A stretch of 64,000 nucleotides of DNA. It comes from Streptosporangium canum (GTDB lineage: Bacteria; Actinomycetota; Actinomycetes; Streptosporangiales; Streptosporangiaceae). Location: positions 186,001-250,000 of the forward strand of contig NZ_FOQY01000002.1 in NCBI RefSeq assembly GCF_900113865.1. The letters are read 5' to 3'. The translations under genes were made by a program, and so were the position numbers. The notes below the pieces were generated by a model, which saw only the letters and a list, made by a program, of their open reading frames with translations, had not been told where the DNA came from and did no database searches. This document shows positions 16,986 through 26,123 of the stretch, one piece after another. Position 1 is the first letter of the stretch, and the number at the start of each line of letters is the position of its first letter.

Positions 16986-17206
16986 GACTTCGCGATCGCC
17001 TCGCGGACCGATGGGACGATTTCCCGGGCCCAGCGGGCCAGGAGGGTGAGGTCAGGGGCGCCGTGGCCGGCGGAGAAGAGCGTGAAGCCCGACGCGCCGT
17101 GCTCCAGCACGGCTCCGGTCAGTTCCTCGATCCACTGGCCGGCGGAACCGCCGAGCCGGCGGCCGTCGCGGTCGCGGGTGGTGGGCAGCGGCCGGGTGGG
17201 GCCCGG
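16985..17206 (-). pseudogene. C-terminal fragment of a luciferase-like (LLM) flavin monooxygenase
   Basis: About 74 codons on the minus strand without an N-terminal part: GSAGQWIEELTGAVLEHGAS, GFTLFSAGHGAPDLTLLARW, AREIVPSVREAIAKS. This is the last helices of LLM-class flavin- or F420-dependent oxidoreductases (xxQWVEELTxxVxxxGxxxF and RFAEEVAPAVREAV). The catalytic barrel is missing. It lies just downstream of the HxlR gene on the same strand and is cut at the IS630 relic, so it was probably a neighbour of hxlR lost to rearrangement. Confidence 0.65.
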
Positions 17207-17237
17207 CCGCCGGCTTCGCGTGCGGGCGCCGCACCCG

Positions 17238-17621
17238 TCAGGCGTCGAAGCGGCGGCGGGAGGCCTCGATGTGACCGAGGTAGTGCTGGGCCCAGCCGCA
17301 CATTCCATCCACCGTCCCGCGCAGGGCCTGGCCCGGCTCGGTGAGGGTGTACTCGACCCGCGGCGGCACGGTGGGGTACACCTTCCGCTCGACCAGGCCG
17401 TTGCGCTCCAGCATGCGCAGGTTCTGGGTGAGCATCTTGTGGCTGATGCCCTCGATCTCGTTGCGCAACTCGCTGAAGCGCAGGGTGCGTTCACCCAGAA
17501 ACTCGATGATCAGGAACGCCCACTTGTTGGCGACGTCCGAGAAGATCTCCCGCGCCAGAGAGTCCGCGCGCGTCAGGTCTGCGTCCTCGGGTGAGCCCGT
17601 GAACTGCTTGGTGGTCACCAT
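17238..17621 (-). CDS. HxlR-family winged-helix regulator
   Basis: A 127-residue protein: IFSDVANKWAFLIIEFLGER is the HxlR hallmark (xxGGKWxxxIL region), RFSELRNEIEGISHKMLTQN the recognition segment and LRMLERNGLVERKVYPTVPP the wing leading to RVEYTLTEPGQAL. HxlR proteins sense electrophiles or aldehydes. It is divergent from ridA (145-nt gap) and probably regulates it. The LLM fragment downstream may be the remains of a former target gene. Confidence 0.92.
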   Translation of the reverse strand: MVTTKQFTGSPEDADLTRADSLAREIFSDVANKWAFLIIEFLGERTLRFSELRNEIEGISHKMLTQNLRMLERNGLVERKVYPTVPPRVEYTLTEPGQALRGTVDGMCGWAQHYLGHIEASRRRFDA

Positions 17622-17766
17622 AAGGTTCCCCAGTCACTGAAAAGTGCGTTCTTCCATGTCAGCGAACACTCTCCTACAGTTCCTGAGTAACCACAAGAGA
17701 CCAGGGGCGTCCTGGTCCGGTGGAAGCGAGCCCACAGGCTCGCATGAGACAAGGAGGCAGACAAGT

Positions 17767-18174
17767 ATGGCCATCACCCTGGTGAACCCCAGCGGATTGC
17801 CGGAAATCGATGTCTACCGGCAGGTGTCGATCGCGACCGGGTCGAAGCTCGTCTTCATCGCCGGGCAGGTCGCCTGGGATGCCGAGGGGGTCACGGTCGG
17901 CGCAGGTGATCTCGCCGCTCAGGTCGAGCAGTGCTACCTCAACGTCGGCACCGCCCTGGCCGGGGTCGGTGCCTCCTTCGACGACGTGGCGAAACTGACC
18001 GCCTACGTCGTCGACTGGACCCCCGACAAGATGCCCCTGTTCCTGGAGGGGCTCACCCGGGCGGCCGCGAAGCTGGGGGTCACTCCGGTACCGCCGGCCA
18101 CGCTGCTGGGCGTCGCGGCACTGGACGTGCCCGACCATCTGGTCGAGGTCGAAGCCACCGCGATCATCGACTGA
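17767..18174 (+). CDS. RidA-family enamine/imine deaminase-like protein
   Basis: A 135-residue RidA/YjgF fold protein: YRQVSIATGSKLVFIAGQVA is the first half, AAQVEQCYLNVGTALAGVGA the helix, VAKLTAYVVDW the strand, and PPATLLGVAALDVPDHLVEV the signature strand. The substrate-binding Arg usual in RidA proper (R105 in the RxxVxxxxLP motif) is Thr here (PPATLLGVAAL), so it is probably one of the Rid subfamilies without classic 2-aminoacrylate deaminase activity. AAGGAGG lies 9-10 nt before the ATG. Divergent HxlR is the likely regulator. Confidence 0.85.
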   Translation: MAITLVNPSGLPEIDVYRQVSIATGSKLVFIAGQVAWDAEGVTVGAGDLAAQVEQCYLNVGTALAGVGASFDDVAKLTAYVVDWTPDKMPLFLEGLTRAAAKLGVTPVPPATLLGVAALDVPDHLVEVEATAIID

Positions 18175-18232
18175 ACGTTCCGGCGATCCGGCTCGGGGCG
18201 CACGCGCGCGAGCCCGCGAGATCGCCTCCCGC

Positions 18233-18270
18233 CTCGCCGTCACCCGGGGAACTCGCCGTCACCCGGGGAA
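18233..18270. repeat. Exact tandem 19-bp repeat (2 copies)
   Basis: CTCGCCGTCACCCGGGGAA occurs at 18233-18251 and again at 18252-18270 without a gap. It lies in the convergent gap between ridA and the WYL regulator gene. Probably a slippage duplication. Confidence 0.85.
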
Positions 18271-18351
18271 GAAGAAAGGCCGGCGCCCTCCGGCCGCACC
18301 GCCTCAGACCTTCGCGCCTCCGCCCCGAACCGTGGTCGACATGCGCTTGGC

Positions 18352-19371
18352 TCACCGGATCGGGGGCGGCGTGGAGGACGCGCCGGCCGCGGCGTCGGCG
18401 TAGCGGCGGGCCAGGCGCGCGAAGGCGTCCCTGAGCTCGGCCGGGCCGACGACCTCGATGTCGGCGTCGAACCTGCCGATGGCGGCGGCCAGGCCGGGCC
18501 ATGACCACGAGCCCAGGACGAGCCGGCAGCGGTTCGGGCCGAGTTCCTCGACGACTCCGTCGCGGCTGTGGCGGGACACGACGGCGGCGGGCAGGTCGAG
18601 GATCACCTCGCCACGGCAGGGCCAGTCGTCCGAGCCGTCGGAGCCCCGGAACCTGCCGGCCACGAAGGCGGCCACCTCGCCTCCGGGCAGCTCGCGCGGG
18701 GTGAAGCGGGGCCCCGCGGGGGTGCGCGGGGTGATCCGATCGGCACGGAAGGTGCGCCAGTCCTCGCGGTCGAGGTCCCAGGCGAGGAGGTACCAGCGCC
18801 CGCCCCAGGTGAGGAGGTGGTGGGGCTGCACCCGGCGCGGAGGGGATTCGGCGCGGTCGTCGCCGGTGGCTCCCGGCGGGGACGCGGGGGCGTAGTCGAA
18901 GCGCAGCGCTTCGCGGGCGTGGACGGCGGCGCTGAGCGTCATGAGCACGCTGCTGTCGACCTGCGGGTCCGGCCGGCTCGCGGGCCGCTCGACGGCGGTG
19001 ACCCGGAGGGTGTCGATCCGGTGGCGCAGCCGTACGGGCATGACCTGCCGGACGGTGTTCAGCGCGCGTGCGGCGGCCTCCTCGATGCCGGCGCCGGTGG
19101 TGGTGGCGATCTGGAGTGCGATGGCGAGGGCGACGGCCTGCTCGTCGTCGAACAGCAACGGGGGCAGTTGCGTGCCGGCGTCGAGCCGGTACCCGCCGTC
19201 GGGGCCTTTGACGGCCACGATGGGATAGCCGAGCTCGCGCAGGCGGTCGACATCGCGGCGCACGGTGCGCGGGCTGATGTCCAGCCGCTCGGCCAGTAAC
19301 GCCCCGGGCCAGTCCCGGCGCGCCTGGAGCAGGGAGAGCAGCGAGAGCAGTCGCGCTGAGGTCTTCGGCAT
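18352..19371 (-). CDS. WYL-domain (YafY-type) transcriptional regulator
   Basis: A 339-residue protein. The N-terminal HTH_11 is SARLLSLLSLLQARRDWPGA and LLAERLDISPRTVRRDVDRL. The linker with GGYRLDAGTQLPPLLFDDEQ is typical. The WYL domain carries PHHLLTWGGRWYLLAWDLDR (WYL motif) and EDWRTFRADRITPRTPAG; a WCX domain follows. WYL proteins bind ligands or nucleic acids and control stress genes. I chose the ATG at 19371; two more in-frame codons pairs upstream add MGQYDV. It is not next to an obvious target; another WYL gene lies 1.4 kb downstream. Confidence 0.92.
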   Translation of the reverse strand: MPKTSARLLSLLSLLQARRDWPGALLAERLDISPRTVRRDVDRLRELGYPIVAVKGPDGGYRLDAGTQLPPLLFDDEQAVALAIALQIATTTGAGIEEAAARALNTVRQVMPVRLRHRIDTLRVTAVERPASRPDPQVDSSVLMTLSAAVHAREALRFDYAPASPPGATGDDRAESPPRRVQPHHLLTWGGRWYLLAWDLDREDWRTFRADRITPRTPAGPRFTPRELPGGEVAAFVAGRFRGSDGSDDWPCRGEVILDLPAAVVSRHSRDGVVEELGPNRCRLVLGSWSWPGLAAAIGRFDADIEVVGPAELRDAFARLARRYADAAAGASSTPPPIR

Positions 19372-19527
19372 GACGTCATATTGCCCCAAGAAGCGGCCAC
19401 ATCCTGGCCGCTTCCCCTGCGACTGTTGTCTCGCGGCCAGCCAACGAGAACAACCGGAAGGGCTCGTGACCGCTACGACCCCGGCACCCCCGAAGAGGGC
19501 GCGGCGGGGTCGGTTTCGCGCCCGTCC

Positions 19528-19585
19528 GGCTGCTGGAGCGCCTGGTCACCGCTGGCTGCTGGAGCGCCTGGTCACCGCCGGCTGC
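19528..19585. repeat. 26-bp tandem repeat, about 2.2 copies
   Basis: A unit starting GGCTGCTGGAGCGCCTGGTC and ending ACCGCT/C is present at 19528-19553 and 19554-19579, with a partial third start to 19585. It is not inside a recognised gene. Copies differ at one base. Confidence 0.8.
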
Positions 19586-19633
19586 CTCGGCCGCGAGACC
19601 GGCTGTGCCTTCGGCGACCGCGGCCGAGCTGCC

Positions 19634-20095
19634 TCAGTCCAGGCAGAACTCGTTGCCCTCGGGGTCGGCCATCACGATGAAGCCGGCGCTCAGCGGGGGA
19701 GCGGGCTCGTAGCGACGTACCCGCGTCGCGCCCAGCGCGACGAGCCGGTCGCACTCGACCTCCATCGCCGCCATCCGCTCCTCTCCCCGCAGTCCGGGAG
19801 CCGCGCGGACGTCGAGGTGGACGCGGTTCTTGGCGACCTTGTCCTCGGGCACCTGCTGGAAGAACAGCCGTGGGCCGTGCCCGTCCGGGTCCTCGATGGC
19901 CGAGCTCGTGTTGCGCTGCTCCTGCGGTACGCCGGCCCGCGCGAGGAAGTCGTCCCACGCGGCCAGCGGGTCGGCGTCCTCGGGCAGGTCGACTCCGGGC
20001 GGGCCGGGGTGGACGTAGCCCAGTACGTCGCGCCAGAAGGACGACAGGGCCCGCGGGTCGCGGGCGTCGAAGGTGACCTGGAGGTGGCGGCTCAT
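19634..20095 (-). CDS. VOC-superfamily (glyoxalase-like) protein
   Basis: A 153-residue VOC protein: MSRHLQVTFDARDPRALSSF then WRDVLGYV is the first beta-alpha-beta unit, KVAKNRVHLDVRA opens the second, and MADPEGNEFCLD is the standard end with the metal-site Glu. It matches the DUF/glyoxalase_6 type found in actinomycetes; the substrate is unknown. The ATG overlaps the TGA of the DinB gene by 4 nt (20092-20095), so the two are co-translated. The long upstream frame into the DinB gene is not coding. Confidence 0.9.
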   Translation of the reverse strand: MSRHLQVTFDARDPRALSSFWRDVLGYVHPGPPGVDLPEDADPLAAWDDFLARAGVPQEQRNTSSAIEDPDGHGPRLFFQQVPEDKVAKNRVHLDVRAAPGLRGEERMAAMEVECDRLVALGATRVRRYEPAPPLSAGFIVMADPEGNEFCLD

Positions 20096-20679
20096 CGGGT
20101 TGATCCGTTCGTGGTGGGTTTCGTGTGCAGGTAGAGGTCGCGCAGCAGGCAGACCTCGGACAGGTGGTGGATCAGCTCGCGGTGGATGTGCAGCACCAGA
20201 TCGGCCATGGGTGCCTCGGGGAAGGGCTCCTTCGCGCCGACCGGGACCCGGAGCCCGGCTTCGCCGAGGTCGCGCACCCCGGCCAGCCAGACGTCGAGCT
20301 GGGCCTCGAGCTGGTCGAGCGCGGTGGCCGCGCTGCCGGCGTACTCCCAGGTCTCGTACGACGCCGGCGGCGCGCCGAAGTGCGCCGCGTTGCGCGCGGC
20401 GAGCACGCCGACGATGACGTGACCGAGTCGCCAGGCGATCGTGGTGAAGGCCGCGGGGACCGGCCCGGGGAAGGCGTAGTCGATCGTGAAGTCCCCGGCG
20501 CCGAACTGCATGGGCGCCGTCGAGCTGCCGTGCGGCCGCACGCTCCAGGCGTCCGGCACCGGCGACCAGAAGTACTCGTCGTCGGTGAGGCCGTCGAGCC
20601 GGGCTCGGAGCTGATGGTTCCAGTGGAACTCCCACTGCTCGCGCAATGTCCGGTTCCAGTCGAGTTCGTCTGCGTCCAT
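20092..20679 (-). CDS. DinB-family four-helix protein (possible thiol-dependent transferase)
   Basis: A 195-residue protein: LREQWEFHWNHQLRARLDGL then TDDEYFWSPVPDAWSVRPHG is the DinB start. TTIAWRLGHVIVGVLAARNA contains a metal-binding His of the bundle, and LVLHIHRELIHHLSEVCLLR the C-terminal HxxxH region. In actinomycetes the fold serves mycothiol-dependent enzymes and related proteins; the exact reaction is not evident. First gene of a pair with the VOC protein. It is divergent from a WYL regulator with only 62 nt between starts, so that protein likely controls the pair. Confidence 0.87.
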   Translation of the reverse strand: MDADELDWNRTLREQWEFHWNHQLRARLDGLTDDEYFWSPVPDAWSVRPHGSSTAPMQFGAGDFTIDYAFPGPVPAAFTTIAWRLGHVIVGVLAARNAAHFGAPPASYETWEYAGSAATALDQLEAQLDVWLAGVRDLGEAGLRVPVGAKEPFPEAPMADLVLHIHRELIHHLSEVCLLRDLYLHTKPTTNGSTR

Positions 20680-20741
20680 GGAGCCACCCTGACACCCCTG
20701 GCGGACAGGATCGGTCCGCTATCTCTGGCAGGGTGGGCGGC

Positions 20742-21740
20742 ATGGATGCGGCAAGCGCTGAGGAGCGGGGTACGACGGAGCGGGTGCTGACCCTGCTCGG
20801 GCTGCTGCAGCAGCGCCAGGTCTGGACCGGTCCCGAGCTCGCCGACCGGCTCGGGGTCACACCGCGCACGGTACGGCGTGATGTCGGGCGGCTGCGCGCA
20901 CTCGGCTATCCGGTGCATGCCAGCCAGGGGGTCGGCGGTGGCTACCGGCTCGGCGCGGGGCAGGATCTGCCGCCGCTGCTTCTCGACGACGAGGAGGCGA
21001 TCGCCACCGCGGTCTCGCTGCTCGCCGGCGCGGGTGGCGCGGTCGCCGGCGCCGGCGACGCCGCGCTCCGGGCGCTGACCAAGCTCGACCAGATACTGCC
21101 CATCCGGTTGCGGCACGAGGTGCGCGCGCTCTGCGGCTCGGTGGAGTTCTTCGGCGGAGGCCGCACGCCGGTCGACCCCGAGGTGCTCATGACGCTGGCC
21201 AGAGCCTGCCGCGACGAGGTCGAGGCCGACTTCGGCTACCCGTCCGGGAGCGAGGTGCGGCGGCGGCGGGTCGAGCCCTACCGCCTGGTCGCCTCCGACC
21301 GGCGCTGGTACCTCCTCGCCTACGACCTCGACCGCGACGACTGGCGCAGCTTCCGCGTCGACCGGATGACCGACGTGTCCGCACGGACCTGGCGCTTCGA
21401 CCCGCGTACGGCGCCCGACGCGGCGACGTACGTGCAGGAGGGGGTGGCGAGCCGGGTCTACCCGCACCAGGCGCGCTTCCTCGTGCACGCGTCGGCCGAC
21501 ACGGTGCGCGCGCAGATTCCGGCGTCGGCGGCCGTCATACGACGGCGAGGCGGCGAGCTCTGCGAGGTGCTCAGCGGCGCCGGCAGCCTCGACTTCGTGC
21601 TCATGCACGTGCTCCTGCTGGGGCACGACTTCGAGGTGGTCGACCCTCCGGAGCTCGGGACGCGCTGTCGCGCGCTGGCGCGGAGACTGCTGTCGGCCGG
21701 TGCGGCGATCCCACCGGCGCCGGACACGCAGGAGTCATGA
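20742..21740 (+). CDS. WYL-domain (YafY-type) transcriptional regulator
   Basis: A 332-residue regulator with HTH_11 (RVLTLLGLLQQRQVWTGPEL, ADRLGVTPRTVRRDVGRLRA), linker GGGYRLGAGQDLPPLLLDDE, and WYL domain (EPYRLVASDRRWYLLAYDLD, DDWRSFRVDRMTD). It is a paralogue of the 18352-19371 regulator, sharing domain order and many motif residues. The ATG at 20742 is the family start. Divergent from the DinB/VOC pair, its likely target. Confidence 0.92.
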   Translation: MDAASAEERGTTERVLTLLGLLQQRQVWTGPELADRLGVTPRTVRRDVGRLRALGYPVHASQGVGGGYRLGAGQDLPPLLLDDEEAIATAVSLLAGAGGAVAGAGDAALRALTKLDQILPIRLRHEVRALCGSVEFFGGGRTPVDPEVLMTLARACRDEVEADFGYPSGSEVRRRRVEPYRLVASDRRWYLLAYDLDRDDWRSFRVDRMTDVSARTWRFDPRTAPDAATYVQEGVASRVYPHQARFLVHASADTVRAQIPASAAVIRRRGGELCEVLSGAGSLDFVLMHVLLLGHDFEVVDPPELGTRCRALARRLLSAGAAIPPAPDTQES

Positions 21741-21897
21741 GCCACGACCACGCCGGCGCCGAAGAGCGCTTCCGCCGCCTCCACGCCGAGCATGATCGAG
21801 GTCGGCGCCACGGCGGCCGGTACTACAGCAGGCTGTACCCGCTGTCGGGGGGTGAGGGGGATTCTCCGTGCCTGGCCCGATCCATAGCGTTGTCCTC

Positions 21898-22137
21898 ATG
21901 AACGATCCGTATCGAATCGAACCCGGTGCCCGCCCGTCCGCTGTCCCGCGCAAGCGGGGCGGTTCCCCGGTGAGCGCGCTGCTCTGGGTCCTGCTGGTGG
22001 TGGGCGTGGCGGTGAACCTGGTGTCCAACCTCGCCATGAGGGGCGAGCTCACGCCGGTCGGGTTGGCGGGTGGGGTGGTCGGCCTCGCCGCCGCGGCCGG
22101 CCTGGTCGTTCACCACGTCAACCGGCGCCGTCCGTGA
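21898..22137 (+). CDS. Small two-helix membrane protein
   Basis: A 79-residue protein with a polar N-terminus and two hydrophobic segments, SALLWVLLVVGVAVNLVSNL and PVGLAGGVVGLAAAAGLVVH, ending in RRRP. No family is recognised. Its TGA overlaps the GTG of the ABC ATPase gene (GTGA), so it belongs to the same operon. It may be a membrane accessory of the transporter or two-component system; no function can be assigned. Confidence 0.7.
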   Translation: MNDPYRIEPGARPSAVPRKRGGSPVSALLWVLLVVGVAVNLVSNLAMRGELTPVGLAGGVVGLAAAAGLVVHHVNRRRP

Positions 22138-22673
22138 GCCCGGTGGTCACCCTGGACCGGGTCACCAAGAGCTACGGCGAACTCGTCGCGCTGGACGAGG
22201 TCACGCTGGCCTTCCCGCGGGGCAGGTTCGTGGCGGTGATGGGGCCGTCGGGATCGGGGAAGAGCACGATGCTGCACTGTGCGGCCGCACTGGACCCGCC
22301 GACCTCGGGCTCGGTCCTGATCGGGGAGGTGGACGTCAGCGGACTGTCGGAGACCAGACGCACACAGCTACGCAGGAAGCACATGGGCTTCGTCTTCCAG
22401 TCCTACAACCTGCTGCCCGCCATCACCGTCGAGGACAACATCACGCTGCCGCTCCGGCTGGCGGGCGTCCGGGCGGATCGGGACTGGCTCGGCGAGCTGG
22501 TCGACGAGCTCGGCCAGACGGTCGTCATGGTCACGCACGACCCCGCGGCCGCCGCCCGCGCCCATGACACGCTGGTCATGGCCGACGGCAAGGTGATCGA
22601 GGTGCTCGACGCGCCGACGCCGGAGGATCTCGCGGTACGGCTGACGCGCCTCACCGGAGAGCCCGTCGCATGA
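22134..22673 (+). pseudogene. ABC transporter ATPase (LolD/MacB type) with internal deletion
   Basis: A 179-codon frame related to LolD/MacB-type ATPases, which are usually 230-260 residues. Walker A is intact (MGPSGSGKSTMLHCAAALDP), the Q-loop VFQSYNLLPAITVEDN is present, and the H-loop VVMVTHDPAAA is present. The LSGGQ signature, Walker B and D-loop, expected in between, are absent: the frame runs from LRLAGVRADRDWLG directly to ELVDELGQTVVMVTHD. About 55-60 residues are lost in frame. Such a protein could not hydrolyse ATP normally. Its neighbour, the permease, is also broken, so the transporter appears inactivated. Confidence 0.85.
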
Positions 22674-24887
22674 TCAGGATGTCGTTGGCGATGGCCAGGA
22701 TCGGCGGGCTGGTCGTGGTGTTCGTGGCCGTGCTCGGCGGGATGGCGCTGGTGACCGCGACCGGGGTGATGGTGGATTCGGGGTTCCGCGCGCAGCCCGC
22801 CGTACGGCTGGCCGCGGCGGATGTGGTGGTCTCCGCGCGGCAGTCGATCCCGCGCAAGGAGGATCTGCCGGTGGCGCTGCCCGAGCGGGCAAGCGTGCCC
22901 GGGTCGCTGGTCGGCGTGGTCGCCGGCGTTCCGGGGGTGGCGGCCGCGATCGGGGACCTCGGTTTTCCCGCCGCCGTCCTCGACGGGGCGGGCAGCCGTG
23001 GCGCGGACCCCGCGACGGGAGGGCACGGGTGGTCGTCGCTCTCGATGAGCGGGCAGATGATCGCGGGACGCCCGCCGCGCGCCGCCGACGAGATCGCCCT
23101 CAGGGGCGCGCGGATCGGGCAGCAGGTGCGGATCGTGGCAGGCGGCCGGCCGGGGACCTACCGGGTGACGGCCCTGGTGAACGCCTCCGGCCTCTACTTC
23201 GCCGATGCCGCCGCCGCCGAGCTGGCGGGCAGGACGACCGGCGCGCGCGCGGGCACCGTCGATCTCGTCGCGATCCGCGCCGCTCCCGGCCTCGCCCCCG
23301 AAGATCTCGCCGGGAGGCTCAAGGAGCGACTCGGCGAACAGTACGAGGTCGCGACCGGCCGGTTCAGGGCCGACGCCGAGTCGCCGGGAGCGGCGGCCGG
23401 ACGTGGGCTGCTGCTGGTGCTTCCCGGCTCGATCGGCGGCATCAGCCTGATGATCGTCGGATTCGTGGTGAGCGGTGGGCTGTCACTCTCGATCAACCGC
23501 CAGCGTCGCGAGCTGATCTTGCTGAGGGCGGCGGGGGCGACCCCGCGCCAGGTGCGCCGCGTGGTCGCCGTCCAGGGGGTCACAGCCGCGGGACTGGCGC
23601 TGGCTCCCGGCGCGGCATCGGGCTATTTCCTGGCCGCTCGCCTCGGTGAGCTGCTGGTGAGCGTCGGGGCGCTGCGCGCCGATCAGCCGCTGGTGTACGG
23701 ACCGCTGCCCGCTGTGGCCGCGGCGCTGTTGCTGCTCGGCGTCGTACGGGTGGCGTCGTGGGCCGCCTCGCTTCACATCTCCCGCATGCCGGTCATCTCC
23801 GGTATCGCGGAGACCCGGCCTCCTTCGCGGGTCCGTACGAACGCGGGCCTGCTGCTCATCCTGGCCTCCCTGGTGCTGGCCACCGCCCCGCTCGTCATAC
23901 AGACGGAAGCGGCCGCGATCGGCCCGGCCACGGCCGCGCTCCTGGCGGTGATCGGCCTGGCGCTGGCCGGACCGCGGCTGGTCCGAGCAGGCCACGCTCG
24001 GCATGCGGGGCCTGGTCACCGTCACCGCTCCCGGCCTGGGCGGCATTCCCCGCGGTCTGCTCTCCGACGTGCGGGCCGTCACCCCGGCGGCCGGGGTGGC
24101 GACGACCACCGTGGTGACCGAACCGCTGCTCTTCGGCGACGATCCGAGCCTGATGTCCAGGCCCGCTCTTGCGCTCGGCCCGGACGCCGGCGGGCTGGTC
24201 GACCTGGAGGTCGTGGACGGCGGCCTGAACGGGCTGCGCGGCCACGCGATCGCGCTCGACGAGCGGGTGGGCCGGGTCGGCCGCAGTCTTGACGTGATCA
24301 TGGGCGACGGCGCTCGGGGCCGGGCGCGGGTGGTGGCGACCTACCGGCGCGGGCTCGGGTTCGGGCCGGTCGTGGTCTCCCGCGATCTGGCCGCCGCGCA
24401 CACCACGACCGGTCTCGACAGCGCGATCCTCGCCCGCCCCGCGGAGCTCGGCCCGCTGCTTGCCCGCTGGCCCGGGGTCGAGCTCACGACCCGGCCGGAG
24501 GGCCCGCAGGCGGGCTCGGCCTCGGCCCAGGCGCTGGTGAACATGGCCGTTCTCGCCGTGCTGCTGGCCTACGTGCTGGTGGCGGTGGCCAACCGGCTGG
24601 TGGCGACCACCACGGGCCGGCGTGACGAACTCGACGGCCTGAGGCGGCTGGGCGCGACGCCACGTCAGCTCAGGCGGATGATCCGCTGGGAGGCGGCGAT
24701 GATCGCGGCCGGGGCGTCGGGGGCGGGGCTCGTGCTCTCGGCCGTGCCGCTGGTCCTGCTCGGCGTCGGCTTCCTCGCCCGCCCGGCGCCGTCCGGGCCG
24801 CTGTGGCTGGCGCCGGCGTCCGTGCTGGTGGTGGGCTTGGTAGTCTGGTCGGCCATGGAACTGCCCGCCAGAAGGATCATCCACTAG
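22670..24887 (+). pseudogene. FtsX-like ABC permease, frameshifted and internally deleted
   Basis: The start overlaps the ATPase stop. The first frame (from 22670) has an N-terminal membrane segment, a periplasmic domain and membrane segments (VAVQGVTAAGLALAPGAASG), and stays in register to GLALAGPRLVRA near 23990. Homology then continues in another frame from EQATLGMRGLVTVTAPG near 23985 to VWSAMELPARRIIH, stop at 24887. Usual family members have an extra membrane and linker region at this point, so a deletion of uncertain size that is not a multiple of three is likely. As written, the first frame ends at 24292 in nonsense. A permease split here cannot form its second half. Confidence 0.8.
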
Positions 24888-24896
24888 ACGCGGCTC

Positions 24897-26123
24897 ATGC
24901 GACTGTGGCGTGAGGTCCGCTATCTCCTGGTGGTTCTGCCGGCCTCGATCGCGACGTTGGTCTTCCTGCCGCTCCTGGCCGCCGGCCTGGTGTCGACAGG
25001 GGTGGGCGGGCTCGGGCTCGTGGTTGTCCCGCGCATGATGACGGCGCTGCGGCGCTGGGCCGAATGGCACCGGCGCCGCGCCGCCTCCCTGCTGGGAGTC
25101 ATGATCTCCGAGCGGGAGGCGCGGCTGCCCAAGGGCCTGCGCGCGCAGTGGCGGCGGGTCACGGACGATCCCGAGTACCGTCGCGACCTGCGATGGACGC
25201 TCCGGAACATCGCCACAGGCGTCCCCGCCGGTCTGGCGGCGCTGACGGTCATCGGCTTGGTGGTGACCCCCGTGGTCGAGGCCCCGCTGTGGTGGCTGTT
25301 TCCCGCCGAGGACCCCCTGAGGCTGTTCGTGGTCGTCCCGGTGACCGGATGGGCCGGCGCTTTCTGGCTCGGCGCCGCCCAGGTCGCCATGGCCGTACCG
25401 CTCACCTGGTGGGCGGTGCCGCGGCTGGCTCGCCTGCACGCGCGAGGCTGCCTGTCGGCGCTGGAGCCGTCCCCGGCCGAGCGGCTCGCCGAGCGGGTCG
25501 GCGAGCTGACCGAGAGCAGGGCGGGCGTGCTCGACGCCCACGACGCCGAGCTGCGCCGGATCGAGCGCGATCTGCACGACGGCACCCAGGCCAGGCTCGT
25601 CGCCATCGCGCTGCGGCTGGGCGTGGCCAGGGAAGCGCTCCCAGAGGACGCCGGGCTCCTCGCCCAGCTGCTCAGAGAGGCCCACGAGGGGACCGAAGAG
25701 GCGATGGCCGAACTGCGCGAGGTGATCCGCACCATGTATCCGCCCATCCTCGCCGACAGGGGACTGCCCGGTGCGCTGACCGCGGTGGCCGCACGGGCCG
25801 GCGTCCCCGTCGAGGTGACGCTGGACGGCCTCGGGCACATCCCCGCGGCGGTCGAGGCCGCCTCCTACTTCATCGTGGCCGAGTCGGTCACCAACATCAC
25901 CAAGCACAGCGGCGCCGCACGGGCCACCGTACGGCTGACCAGGCGAGACGACACGCTCGTCATCGAGATCACCGACGACGGACGCGGCGGAATCGACGAG
26001 AGCCGCGGCACGGGCGTCATGGGCATCCGCAAGCGGACCGCCGCCTTCGACGGCGTCGTGCGGGTCCACAGCCCCGTCGGCGGACCGACCGCCATCACCG
26101 TGGAGTTGCCGTGCGCGTCGTGA
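24897..26123 (+). CDS. Sensor histidine kinase (NarL/HisKA_3 type)
   Basis: A 408-residue kinase. Residues 1-180 hold four hydrophobic segments (LLVVLPASIATLVFLPLLAA, VPAGLAALTVIGLVVTPVVE and two more), the actinomycete putative-sensor domain. The dimerisation/phosphoacceptor helix is ELRRIERDLHDGTQARLVAI with the phosphorylated His in LHDG. The ATPase has N-box SVTNITKHSGAA, G1 ITDDGRGGIDESRGTGVMGI. It should phosphorylate the response regulator whose GTG lies inside its 3' end. Regulatory genes are intact while the neighbouring transporter is decayed. Confidence 0.94.
   Translation: MRLWREVRYLLVVLPASIATLVFLPLLAAGLVSTGVGGLGLVVVPRMMTALRRWAEWHRRRAASLLGVMISEREARLPKGLRAQWRRVTDDPEYRRDLRWTLRNIATGVPAGLAALTVIGLVVTPVVEAPLWWLFPAEDPLRLFVVVPVTGWAGAFWLGAAQVAMAVPLTWWAVPRLARLHARGCLSALEPSPAERLAERVGELTESRAGVLDAHDAELRRIERDLHDGTQARLVAIALRLGVAREALPEDAGLLAQLLREAHEGTEEAMAELREVIRTMYPPILADRGLPGALTAVAARAGVPVEVTLDGLGHIPAAVEAASYFIVAESVTNITKHSGAARATVRLTRRDDTLVIEITDDGRGGIDESRGTGVMGIRKRTAAFDGVVRVHSPVGGPTAITVELPCAS

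Noticed and set aside
19369-19377. TGACGTCA at the WYL regulator start as an operator
   Set aside because: An 8-bp palindrome overlapping the start codon is easily explained by chance.
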